From Henriciella pelagia (GTDB taxonomy: Bacteria > Pseudomonadota > Alphaproteobacteria > Caulobacterales > Hyphomonadaceae): a DNA stretch of 64,000 nt. Below the pieces are notes generated by a model, which was not told the origin of the DNA, made no database searches, and saw nothing but the letters and a program-made list of their open reading frames with translations. The stretch covers positions 682,001-746,000 of the forward strand of contig NZ_NCSU01000011.1 of the NCBI RefSeq assembly GCF_002088945.1, given 5' to 3'. Of this stretch, positions 44,291 to 52,042 are shown one piece after another (position 1 is the first letter of the stretch; every line of letters begins with the position of its first letter). A program made the position numbers and the translations under genes.

Positions 44291-45469
44291 TCAGAAGACC
44301 ATTGCCTTGATGGCATCGAAGTTCTGGACGCCGCCGCCGACGCGCTTCGTCGTGTAGAAGAGCACGTAGGGCTTGGCGGAATATGGATCGCGCAGCACGC
44401 GCGCACCCTGACGGTCAGCGATGAGATAGCCGCGGCGGAAGTCGCCAAACGCAATCGCTGCATTGCCCGTCCCGATATCCGGCATGTCTTCCAGCTCGGT
44501 TACCGGATAGCCGAAGATCGTCTGCGCCTCGCCATTCATGCCGGGCCGCCAGAGATAGCGCCCATCGCCATCCTTCAGCTTACGAACCGCTGCCACGGTG
44601 CGCCGGTTCATCACGAAGCGTCCATTCACGCGGAACTGACTCTTCGGCGTCTGGATAAGGTCGATGAGCTGGTCGCCCGCATCATCGAGCGCAAAATCGC
44701 CCGCGACCGAGCCTATCTGGCCCCAGGCATGCGAGGCTTCAGCGACAATCGTATAGTCGAGGAAGCCGCGCGGCTTGCCTGAGCCATCTCCCGTGACGAA
44801 GGCTGCGCTTTCCTGGATGGAGAACGCTGCCTCGACTTCGTCGGCGAGCCACTCATCAACATCGGCATAGGAATCATTGAGCAGAGTCTGTGTCGCCGCC
44901 GGCATGGCGTAGAGTTCACCAGCGGGAAATTCGAGCAGGCTGAGGCCGGCTGTCGTCGTCTCGGGCCGCGCATCGGTCTCGCCCGCCCAGGCCGCCCCTA
45001 TGCCAAGGCTGACAGGCTTGCGATAGACGCCAGCAGACGTCTGCCGCACGCTCGCAATCTGGCGCATGGGCGAGGCCTGCATCAGGCGGGCTTCGATCAT
45101 CCGGTCGAGTTCGGGCGGCGCCGTGTATCCGCCCTGCTCGTCGATCCCGGCCGACAGCGACTTCACATCAAGCCGGGCAAGCCCGCTCTCATCACCAGAG
45201 CGCAGATATCGCGACCAGGCCTGCGAGCGCTCCTCATGGCTATCGTCCGGCAGGGCGCCGTCAGTCGGACGCGCTGCCTTGAGGCTCAGCTGGTCAAGTC
45301 TGCGGTCAAGCTTCTTCAGCTTGTCGTCGAGCAGCGCGTCGGACGTGCCTTTAGCCTCTATCTCTGACAGGCGCGCATCATTCGCCTGCTTGTAGGCCTC
45401 GAAGGCGGCCATCATGTCGGCGGCGACGGACTTCATGTCTGTTCCCGCCATCTTGGTTTCCTTGGTCAC
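44291..45469 (-). CDS. GTA gp5-like HK97-fold major capsid protein
   Basis: A 392-residue HK97-type capsid protein. The N-terminal helical scaffold (residues about 1-90, with AAFEAYKQANDARLSEIEAK) is removed by the prohead protease. The mature part begins near LDVKSLSAGIDEQGGY and includes GSGKPRGFLDY and the C-terminal DPYSAKPYVLFYTTKRVGGGV. AGGAG 6 bases before GTG 45469 decides the start. A 117-base gap separates it from the protease gene, unlike most of the cluster. Confidence 0.95.
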   Translation of the reverse strand: MTKETKMAGTDMKSVAADMMAAFEAYKQANDARLSEIEAKGTSDALLDDKLKKLDRRLDQLSLKAARPTDGALPDDSHEERSQAWSRYLRSGDESGLARLDVKSLSAGIDEQGGYTAPPELDRMIEARLMQASPMRQIASVRQTSAGVYRKPVSLGIGAAWAGETDARPETTTAGLSLLEFPAGELYAMPAATQTLLNDSYADVDEWLADEVEAAFSIQESAAFVTGDGSGKPRGFLDYTIVAEASHAWGQIGSVAGDFALDDAGDQLIDLIQTPKSQFRVNGRFVMNRRTVAAVRKLKDGDGRYLWRPGMNGEAQTIFGYPVTELEDMPDIGTGNAAIAFGDFRRGYLIADRQGARVLRDPYSAKPYVLFYTTKRVGGGVQNFDAIKAMVF

Positions 45470-45535
45470 TTGTTTCTCCTGCTCAATCGCGTCTCTTCGC
45501 TTCGCTCAGGCGACTTGCGCCTTCGCCTTGCTCGT

Positions 45536-45568
45536 GTGGCACCCTCATGGTGAGCGAAGTCGAACCAC
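45536..45568. repeat. REP-like intergenic element between protease and capsid genes
   Basis: GTGG CACCCTCATGGTGAGC and a following GAAGTCGAACCAC form a degenerate partial inverted element of the kind (CACCATGAGGG / TTCGACTTCGCTC) that recurs between genes in many alphaproteobacteria. It occupies the one sizeable gap in the early part of the cluster. It is seen once here, so the repeat nature rests on memory of similar sequences, not on copies in this window. Confidence 0.35.
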
Positions 45569-45586
45569 AAGGACGCTTCTCCTCAT

Positions 45587-45994
45587 TCACGCCGCCCGTG
45601 CGACGTCTCCAACAATTGAAAATCTGGCAGCGGGCTGCATCGGCTCGGCGACGAGTGAGATCTCGACAAGTTCGACATCGCTAAGCTCGCGACCGCCCTC
45701 GACGCGCGGCGTCCAGAGCCGGGCCCGAAAGCCGATCGAAAGCCCATCAAGCCCGAGCGAAGCGAGCTTCAGAGAGCCTTTGCTCTCAATCAGCCCACGG
45801 ACGAACAGCCCACGCCCATCCTCAACAAGCCGTGTCCAACGTCCGGCAATTGCGCCGCTTCTGTGCTGCAGCAGCATTGGAACGCCTCCAGCGCGCAGGC
45901 TTCGCGCAAACGCGCCAGCGCGGATCACGTCTCCGGAAAGGTCCGGCACACCGAATAGCGCGGCATAGCCCTCGATCAGTACCGACCTATTCAT
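45587..45994 (-). CDS. GTA gp4-like HK97 family prohead protease
   Basis: A 135-residue protease. IEGYAALFGVPDLSGDVIRAGAF is the family opening; the likely catalytic His is in LLQHRSGAIAGRW and the Ser in LGLDGLSIGF. It trims the capsid scaffold domain during maturation. ATG 45994 gives the usual N-terminus; it lies inside the end of the preceding TM/coiled-coil gene (8-base overlap). The open frame to 46048 is out of keeping with the family. Confidence 0.9.
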   Translation of the reverse strand: MNRSVLIEGYAALFGVPDLSGDVIRAGAFARSLRAGGVPMLLQHRSGAIAGRWTRLVEDGRGLFVRGLIESKGSLKLASLGLDGLSIGFRARLWTPRVEGGRELSDVELVEISLVAEPMQPAARFSIVGDVARAA

Positions 45995-46214
45995 CGATCC
46001 GCTCCAGTCTGCTCTCGATACGATCAAGCTGGGCCCGCACGGCGCCAAGTTGCGCCTCTACGCGAGCGAGGCGTTCGGCAATGGGGTGGGCGAGATCGAC
46101 GCGATCCTCCAGCGTGGATATCCGCTGCGCCGCCGCACCTGCCCAGACAAGCGCCCCGCCTGTCTGCACAGCGATGGCAAAGACAAGCGCCGCCGTTATC
46201 TTGCGCTCAATCAT
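45987..46214 (-). CDS. 75-residue TM/coiled-coil protein in GTA cluster
   Basis: A 75-residue protein with one N-terminal membrane span (KITAALVFAIAVQTGGALVWA, slightly beyond the KI) and a heptad-patterned C-terminus (RISTLEDRV, then LARVEAQLGAVRAQLDRIESRLERID), which suggests a coiled coil. Small proteins of this form stand between portal and protease in many GTA clusters. ATGA overlap with the portal gene. It could be membrane-anchoring or lytic, like a spanin or holin accessory, but this is not shown. Confidence 0.75.
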   Translation of the reverse strand: MIERKITAALVFAIAVQTGGALVWAGAAAQRISTLEDRVDLAHPIAERLARVEAQLGAVRAQLDRIESRLERIDE

Positions 46215-47326
46215 GCCTCGACCCCAGCAAGCCTGCGTTTCTCTTCAGCGGTCAGGAAACTCGCTGCCTCGAGGCGCGACCAGAGCGCTTCGCGTTCGGC
46301 GGCAAAGGCCGGAACCTCATCTAGGTCGGGTTTGATCGTGATGTCCTCGAACCGGCCGGAGAGCCACATCTGAAGCGCATCGGCGACCTTGCAGACGAGC
46401 GGCAGGACCGTCAGCCGCCAGAAGGCGAGATTGGCTTCCTTGTAGGTCGCGTAAGTATTGTCGCCCGGAATGCCGAGCAGCATCGGCGGGACACCGAAGG
46501 CCAGCGCGATCTCACGCGAGGCAGCATGACGGGTCTCCGCAAAATCCATCTCCGCTGGCGACAGTGACATCGGCTTCCAGTCGAGGCCGCCATCCAGCAG
46601 GAGCGGACGCCCCGCATTGTGCTTGCCGGCATGCGCTGTCTCGATTTCTTCCTTCAGGCGGTCGAACTGGTCTGGCGTCAGGCTTGAGCCGTTCTTGCCG
46701 TAGACCAGAGCGCCGGAGGGACGCGCTGCATTGTCGATCAGCGATTTCGCCCAGGCCGCTGCGCCATTGTGAATGTCCAGCGCCTTGCGGGCTGCGGCGA
46801 GTGGCGAGAACCCGTAAATGCCGTCGGAGGGATGATAGAGTTTGAGGTGCAGGACCGGGCTCCAGCCATCGGCTTCCCGGTGAAGGGTCCGCTCACCCCG
46901 GCGTTGGCGCACAGCCCAGCCGATCAGCCCGCCCTGCGCGTTCGTTTCGGCTCTCACCGTGTCAGCCCGCAAGGCAAAGATGCCCTTCGGTTCGCTATCG
47001 CCTGACAGCGTCACGGCTTCGGCCCAGGCATTTCCTGTGATCTGAAGGTCGCCATAGAGGCGTTCCAGCAGGACGCGTCCGGCCTCGTCCGGGGATGGGT
47101 TCGAGAGAAGGTGCGCAGCATCCTCATCATTGCTGACGCTCAGGGGAATGGAAGCTGCTGCCTCGGCAATCATGCGTACGCAGCGGTAGACGACGGCATT
47201 GCCGGAATAGCCCTCACGCATCAGCGTGCCAGCATCCAGGCGCCCCCAATGGCTGGCAGGCAGGCTGGCGAGAGCCACGAACGACGAAGCTGCACGCGTT
47301 TCCGTTTTCTGCCAGGGCCACCGCAT
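46211..47326 (-). CDS. GTA gp3-like phage portal protein (HK97 family)
   Basis: A 371-residue portal protein. GYSGNAVVYRCVRMIAEAAASIPL, LLSNPSPDEAGRVLLERLYGDLQITGNAWAE broken by turns, and ETRHASREIALAFGVPPMLLGIPGDNTYATYKEAN are the conserved HK97 portal parts. It forms the ring through which DNA enters the head. About 109 bases without a gene separate it from the terminase. Confidence 0.95.
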   Translation of the reverse strand: MRWPWQKTETRAASSFVALASLPASHWGRLDAGTLMREGYSGNAVVYRCVRMIAEAAASIPLSVSNDEDAAHLLSNPSPDEAGRVLLERLYGDLQITGNAWAEAVTLSGDSEPKGIFALRADTVRAETNAQGGLIGWAVRQRRGERTLHREADGWSPVLHLKLYHPSDGIYGFSPLAAARKALDIHNGAAAWAKSLIDNAARPSGALVYGKNGSSLTPDQFDRLKEEIETAHAGKHNAGRPLLLDGGLDWKPMSLSPAEMDFAETRHAASREIALAFGVPPMLLGIPGDNTYATYKEANLAFWRLTVLPLVCKVADALQMWLSGRFEDITIKPDLDEVPAFAAEREALWSRLEAASFLTAEEKRRLAGVEA

Positions 47327-47435
47327 CCATCGCTCCTTCTTGCGTCGATGGGTGAACTCTATGCGGGCACCGTCTGCCGTCTGGTCGAATGTCGGGCTTC
47401 AGCGGCCCGGCAACAGCACCGGACGGGAAACTCCG

Positions 47436-48662
47436 TCAAAAAGCCCGCACAGACGGCTCGGCACCGGCAGGAATGGTGATGGCCGTGATCGCCCAGACGA
47501 GTGCGTCGAGCCGATCCGGAGAGCCCCGAAAGCCCCGCGTGCCGAAGCTCAGCATCTCTTCCTCGAGCGCGGCGAACACGCCAACATGCTTCACCAGCCC
47601 CTGTTGGTAGAGCGCAGCCACGGGGCCGGCCCGCATCAGTTTCGGCAGATTCGCATGCGTCAGTACGACGGGCACGTCCGCACCTGCTGCAGACAGCACC
47701 GCGCGCACCATCTCTCCACCCTGATTGGATTCAGCGACGATACGGCGAGCGCCCACCGACTTTGCGGTCGCGACGCACCGGCTCGCCCAGCCGGATGGCG
47801 TGAGGCCCTGCACGCTCGCATCATCGAGCACATAGCATTCCTCCCGCAAACCGGGCGCACGCACGGTACCGACAGCAACAATCCCGCAGGCATCAGCTTC
47901 GGCACCGAAACTGGCTGGCGGATCAACCGCCACGATAATGTCGCTGAACCGTTCCGGCGCTGACGACACATGCGCACGATCCAGGTCGCACTGCTGCCAC
48001 AACGCTTCGTCAGCATTGTCCAGCAACTCTCCATTCAGTTCCTGAAGGCCGATCTGCGTTCCGGCATATCTGGACGTGACATGCTCCAGGAAGACGGGCG
48101 ACAAGTGCTCGATATTGTCGGCAGTCGGCGACCGCGAGATTGCGACCGAGCTGTCCTTCACCAGGTGCCGGATCAGCGGTATCGGGCGGGGCGTGGTTGT
48201 CGCAATCGTGCGCGGATTGGCGCCGATCCGCAGCGTCATCTGCAGCATGTCCCAGACGTCGAGGCCATAGTGCCAGGCGGCCAGCTCATCGCACCAGGCT
48301 GCATCGAATTGCGGTCCTCTGAGGCTGTCTGGATCTTCGGCCGAGAACACATGGGCCTCGGCGCCATTCGGCCAGACAAGACGACGGCGCGATACCTCAT
48401 AGGCTGGGGCCATTTCGCCCTCTCGCGCAATGGCGCGCAGGCCCGATACGCCTTCGATCATCACTTCACGCGCGTCTCCGAGCGTCGGAGCAATCAGCGC
48501 GATCCGGCCATAGCCGCCATGGAGGGCCGCAAAGCGAACCCATTCAGCGCCCGTCCGCGTCTTTCCAGCGCCCCGCCCGCCCAGCATCAGCCAGGTGCGC
48601 CAGTCTCCCTGCGGCGGCATCTGGACGGGACGCGCCGTCAGAACCCAGGACTTCGCTGTCAT
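47436..48662 (-). CDS. GTA gp2-like terminase large subunit
   Basis: A 408-residue DNA-packaging motor. The ATPase has Walker A GGRGAGKT at residues 28-35 and Walker B-like FDAAWCDELAAW; the nuclease part has VAVDPPAS and DALVWAITAI with conserved acidic residues. It translocates random host DNA into GTA heads. Walker A lies unusually near the N-terminus, so the protein lacks the usual leading 30-40 residues or starts further upstream. The frame before 48662 is closed. No small terminase gene was found upstream. Confidence 0.93.
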   Translation of the reverse strand: MTAKSWVLTARPVQMPPQGDWRTWLMLGGRGAGKTRTGAEWVRFAALHGGYGRIALIAPTLGDAREVMIEGVSGLRAIAREGEMAPAYEVSRRRLVWPNGAEAHVFSAEDPDSLRGPQFDAAWCDELAAWHYGLDVWDMLQMTLRIGANPRTIATTTPRPIPLIRHLVKDSSVAISRSPTADNIEHLSPVFLEHVTSRYAGTQIGLQELNGELLDNADEALWQQCDLDRAHVSSAPERFSDIIVAVDPPASFGAEADACGIVAVGTVRAPGLREECYVLDDASVQGLTPSGWASRCVATAKSVGARRIVAESNQGGEMVRAVLSAAGADVPVVLTHANLPKLMRAGPVAALYQQGLVKHVGVFAALEEEMLSFGTRGFRGSPDRLDALVWAITAITIPAGAEPSVRAF

Positions 48663-48787
48663 CAGCCAGCCCCTGTTGATTGGTCATTTCCCGCCATCGG
48701 TCGCTTATAGCCGGTGGCTTTCGCCTGTCGGACCAATTGCGCTGAGCGACGTATCGGGTAGCATCGCTGCAAACGGAGGATGCAAAC

Positions 48788-48940
48788 ATGTTCCTTTTCC
48801 CGCTCTGGTGGTGCGTCGATGATCATCTGGCCGCGGCGCTGGAAACACCGGGTCTGGGCACGCTGCCAATCTGGGTGCCGCTTATCCTGTCACTGGCCTT
48901 CAGCTTCACCTTGCAGGGCGCGGTCAAGCGCAAGGGCTGA
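48788..48940 (+). CDS. 50-residue membrane protein (short ORF)
   Basis: A short frame, MFLFPLWWCVDDHLAAALE, then a membrane span (TLPIWVPLILSLAFSFTLQ) and a basic end GAVKRKG. GGAGG 8 bases before the ATG supports translation. It diverges from the GTA terminase (125 bases apart), so both probably have promoters in that gap. No family was recognised. Confidence 0.5.
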   Translation: MFLFPLWWCVDDHLAAALETPGLGTLPIWVPLILSLAFSFTLQGAVKRKG

Positions 48941-49029
48941 CGGCAATCTTTTCACCGCCCGGATGAATTGCAGCACTTTTCCCGTCAGGATTGCTAGTGC
49001 GGCCGGACGGTTCAGCGCACATTGCGCGC

Positions 49030-49659
49030 ATGGCGGCAGCAAATCCTTTATCCCGGTCGCGGCCGAAGCCGTCGAGCCGGACCGGCGTTTTCGCTTCCCT
49101 GATGCGAAACGTGTCAGCGCTCTTCCTCGCGGTCTCAGGATGGAAGGTTGAAGGCGACTGGCCCGGCGATGCCGACAAGGCTGTCCTCGTCGCCGCGCCG
49201 CACACCTCGAACTGGGATGGCTGGTGGATGATCCTCGCCGCTGCATTTTACCGCGTGAAACTTCGGTGGATGGGCAAGAAGTCGCTGGTCGACAATCCGT
49301 TCGGCTGGCTCATTCGCTGGCTCGGCTGCGTGCCAGTCGACCGGAAGGCTGCGTCGGATATTGTCGAGCAGACAGCTGCCGCCTTCGCCCAGAGCGATCG
49401 TCTGACTCTTGCCGTTGCCCCCGAAGGCACGCGTTCTGCTGCCGAGGAATGGAAGAGCGGCTTCTACCGGATTGCGGTCAAGGCCCGCGTCCCACTGATC
49501 ATCAGCGTGCTCGACTATGGCACGAGGACCATCCGCATTGCCGGCGTGTTTCAGCCGACGGGAGACTATGATGCGGACCTGCCACTCATAAGGGCCTATT
49601 ACGCCGACGCACGTGGCCGGCATGAAAGCCAGTTCAGCATGGACGCGCCGCCGGACTGA
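49030..49659 (+). CDS. 1-acylglycerol-3-phosphate acyltransferase-like protein (PlsC superfamily)
   Basis: A 209-residue acyltransferase with the HxxxxD-type catalytic motif in VAAPHTSNWDGWW and the substrate-binding VAPEGTRS, as in the short PlsC-like or DUF374-like enzymes. It acylates lysophospholipid or a similar acceptor at the inner membrane. The start is uncertain: ATG 49030, a later ATG 49102 that begins at the conserved part, and upstream GTG 48997 are all in frame without a clear ribosome site. Confidence 0.85.
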   Translation: MAAANPLSRSRPKPSSRTGVFASLMRNVSALFLAVSGWKVEGDWPGDADKAVLVAAPHTSNWDGWWMILAAAFYRVKLRWMGKKSLVDNPFGWLIRWLGCVPVDRKAASDIVEQTAAAFAQSDRLTLAVAPEGTRSAAEEWKSGFYRIAVKARVPLIISVLDYGTRTIRIAGVFQPTGDYDADLPLIRAYYADARGRHESQFSMDAPPD

Positions 49660-49663
49660 TTCC

Positions 49664-50680
49664 TCAGTCCGGGTCTGACACCTTCACGACCAGCTTTCCA
49701 AGATTCTTGCCGCTGAAGAGACGCTCCAGTGACGCTGGCGCGTTCTCGAGCCCATCCACAATGTCCGTCTCGAACTTGATCTTGCCTTCCAGCAACCAGC
49801 CTGCCATGGCCTGCATGCCTTCCGCAAAGCGCTCCATATAGTCCGTCACGATAAAGCCCTTCAGCGTCACGTGCCGCATCAGGAGCATCGAGAAATTGTA
49901 AGGCCCCGGCACCGGCTCGGTGGCATTGTATGACGAGATGAGACCGCAAAGCGGCATGCGCGCAAAATCGTTGAGCCGCGTCAGGATCGTATCCATGATC
50001 TCGCCGCCGACATTCTCAAAATTGATGTCGATGCCATCCGGGCAGTGCCTGTCGAGCGCGGCACCGACGTCTTCCTTCTTGTAATTGATCGCGGCATCGA
50101 AACCGGCGGTCTGCGTCAGCCATCTGCATTTGTCGTCCGACCCGGCAATCCCGACAACGCGGCAGCCCTGGATCTTGCCGATCTGCCCGACCATCGACCC
50201 GACAGCGCCAGCCGCTGCAGACACGACCAGCGTCTCACCCGGCTTCGGCTTGCCAATATCCATCAGCCCGAAATAAGCCGTCATGCCCGTCATGCCGAGC
50301 GGTCCCATGAAGGCCGTAAGGGGCACCCCAGGCAGTGCGGGAAGCTTGGTGACTTCACTGCCCTTCTTCACATGGTAGAGCGACCATGTGCCAAGGCCCG
50401 TATTGACGATGTCACCAGGCTGAAGCCCGTCAAACCGGCTTTCCTCGACAATGGAAATGCCGCCGCCGCGCATCGGGTCCCCAACTTCGACCGGTGGCAT
50501 GTACTGGTCGCGGTCGGACATCCAGATCCGGTTGGTCGGATCAAGCGACAGAAAGAGCGTCCGGATGCGGACTTCGCCCTCGCCAACGGCCGGAACTGGA
50601 GCTTCTTCGAGTTCCAGGTCCCCATCGCTGACATCGCCGACCGGTCTCTTGCGCAACGTCCAGACCTTGTTCGTGACCAT
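49664..50680 (-). CDS. NADP-dependent medium-chain reductase (PTGR/CurA-like)
   Basis: A 338-residue zinc-free MDR protein. VSAAAGAVGSMVGQIGKIQGCRVVGIAGSD (broken) holds the dinucleotide-binding loop; IDINFENVGGEIMD and the N-terminal LSLDPTNRIWM are typical of the leukotriene B4 dehydrogenase/prostaglandin reductase group, which reduces enones with NADPH. GGGAGG before ATG 50680 decides the start. The 277-base space up to hslO holds only the hslO terminator candidate near its far end. Confidence 0.93.
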   Translation of the reverse strand: MVTNKVWTLRKRPVGDVSDGDLELEEAPVPAVGEGEVRIRTLFLSLDPTNRIWMSDRDQYMPPVEVGDPMRGGGISIVEESRFDGLQPGDIVNTGLGTWSLYHVKKGSEVTKLPALPGVPLTAFMGPLGMTGMTAYFGLMDIGKPKPGETLVVSAAAGAVGSMVGQIGKIQGCRVVGIAGSDDKCRWLTQTAGFDAAINYKKEDVGAALDRHCPDGIDINFENVGGEIMDTILTRLNDFARMPLCGLISSYNATEPVPGPYNFSMLLMRHVTLKGFIVTDYMERFAEGMQAMAGWLLEGKIKFETDIVDGLENAPASLERLFSGKNLGKLVVKVSDPD

Positions 50681-50920
50681 GTTTTTGCCTCCCATGCATT
50701 TTCAGCGAAGTGTAGGAGATGGCTTCCGGCCCGACCAGCCATGACGCAGGGGAGCCGACTCACCATTCGGAACGAGCGCAAAAATACCATGTGCAGTTCA
50801 TTTGGAACCAACTGGGTGATTGGCGCATAGGTCCTGTGCAAGCCTGAGAACAGGTGACGCCCCACACTGCTGAATAGGTACCGCAGAACGCGGCGCTATT
50901 CGCTAGAACTTCAAGTCCCC

Positions 50921-50956
50921 AGCGGCGCGCTCTCCTGTCCCCGAGAACGCGCCGCT
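50921..50956 (-). terminator. terminator-like hairpin after hslO
   Basis: AGCGGCGCG (50921-50929) pairs perfectly with CGCGCCGCT (50948-50956), loop 18 bases, starting one base after the hslO stop on the minus strand. There is no T-run, so if it terminates it needs help from Rho or acts as a 3'-end stabiliser. Confidence 0.5.
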
Positions 50957-50957
50957 T

Positions 50958-51911
50958 CTAGTTCAGGGACCCTGTCACTGCATCAATTGGAATGTCGTAG
51001 TGGCGGGCGCAGAACTGACAGTCCATCTTCAGCGTACCATCCGGCTCGACAAGTTCGCGCAGCGACTCGTCCGGCATGCTCGCCAGCGTATTGCGCAGCC
51101 TTTCCTCATTACAGGTGCAGCTGTCGATGAGGGATTTTGGCGCTTCCATCCTGACACCACCCTCGTGGAACAGGCGGTACAGCAGATCGGAAGCCGACAC
51201 GTCTTCAGCCATCAATTCATCCAGCGTCAGCGTGGAGAACAAGGCCTTGGCTTCACGCCAGCCCTCTTCGGTCTCACCGCGCGCGAGATCTCCGGCAATA
51301 CGCTGCATCATGATACCCGAACCATGCCACTCGCCCGCTACATCCTTGCGCGCCGCCATGAGAAGGCAGGTCTCTACCTGTTCCGACTGTCGGAAATAAT
51401 CCTCGGCGCATTCGGCCAGCGAGCCTTTGGCGAGCGGCACAACGCCCTGATAGGGCTGAACATTCGGCTTGTTCTGCACGATTATGAGCGCGAGGGCTCC
51501 CATGGCGCCGAAAAGCTGGGGCATGTGGGGCCTGTCGCCCTTGTTGACCTTTTCGAGATAGGCCCAGCGCTCATGCTCGAACCTGGAATAGGCCCGCACA
51601 GCGCCGTCGCTACTGTATTCCCCCACCAGCATGGAAACCGGACCATCGCCTTCCGCCTGCGTCAGCACGCGGCCATCGAGCTTCATGCCCGAGCCGACAA
51701 GCGTTGCAAGGATCAGCGCCTCGCCAAGAACCTCGCCCAGCTGGTCGGGATAGGCATGACGATGCAGGATCGGTGAAATCGAAGCCGGTCCCATACGCAC
51801 GATACGTCCGGCAATCGGAAGGGTCTCCGACGCGAAAGAGGCGACAAAATCCTGCGGTTGGGATGAAATATAACTCAATGGTCTGGTCCAATCGGTTGAC
51901 TGATCGCCCAT
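50958..51911 (-). CDS. hslO: redox-regulated chaperone Hsp33
   Basis: A 317-residue protein. The N-terminal substrate-binding fold includes FVASFASETLPIAGRIVRMG and GSGMKLDGRVLTQAEGDGPVSMLV broken by loops. The C-terminal redox switch holds the zinc cysteines SCTCNEER and MDCQFCARHYDI (CxC and CxxC). On oxidation zinc is lost and the protein becomes an ATP-independent holdase. ATG 51911 has GAGG upstream; the longer frame to 51971 is unlike the family. Confidence 0.96.
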   Translation of the reverse strand: MGDQSTDWTRPLSYISSQPQDFVASFASETLPIAGRIVRMGPASISPILHRHAYPDQLGEVLGEALILATLVGSGMKLDGRVLTQAEGDGPVSMLVGEYSSDGAVRAYSRFEHERWAYLEKVNKGDRPHMPQLFGAMGALALIIVQNKPNVQPYQGVVPLAKGSLAECAEDYFRQSEQVETCLLMAARKDVAGEWHGSGIMMQRIAGDLARGETEEGWREAKALFSTLTLDELMAEDVSASDLLYRLFHEGGVRMEAPKSLIDSCTCNEERLRNTLASMPDESLRELVEPDGTLKMDCQFCARHYDIPIDAVTGSLN

Positions 51912-51990
51912 TTGGTCGCCTCGTAACCGATCCACAAGAGCGGGTCTGTAACCGGCACAGACGGGGCGCACCCGAGCAGTGTATCAATTC

Positions 51991-52012
51991 GATAGATAAA
52001 ATCTCATCTATC
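51991..52012 (+). promoter_or_regulatory. 7-bp inverted repeat upstream of GGDEF-EAL gene
   Basis: GATAGAT (51991-51997) and ATCTATC (52006-52012) form a perfect inverted repeat around AAAATCTC, 30 bases before the GGDEF-EAL ATG, in the AT-rich divergent region shared with hslO. It is the size of a TetR/GntR-type operator. The sequence could instead be an mRNA hairpin near the ribosome site. Confidence 0.5.
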
Positions 52013-52042
52013 TGAAAAAGCTCAGTTTAAACAGGATGTAAT

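Larger units (their letters stand above)
36378..48662 (-). mobile_element. gene-transfer-agent (RcGTA-like) structural cluster
   Basis: Fifteen or so contiguous minus-strand genes run in the RcGTA order: large terminase, portal, protease, capsid, adaptor, tail terminator, tail tube, chaperones, tape measure, distal tail, hub, NlpC/P60 peptidase and tip. Most overlap by 1-4 bases. No integrase, replication, repressor or clear lysis gene accompanies them, and GC content matches the chromosome. This is the profile of a vertically inherited GTA rather than an active prophage. The small terminase gp1 and head-tail stopper gp7 were not found. Confidence 0.88.

Noticed and set aside
36378-48662. Active prophage
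   Set aside because: No integrase, repressor, replication genes, attachment repeats or clear holin/endolysin; order and families fit a GTA.
48544-48789. Candidate small terminase (gp1) upstream of gp2
   Set aside because: The 81-residue frame overlaps the terminase start in another frame, lacks a ribosome site and lacks any helix-turn-helix pattern.
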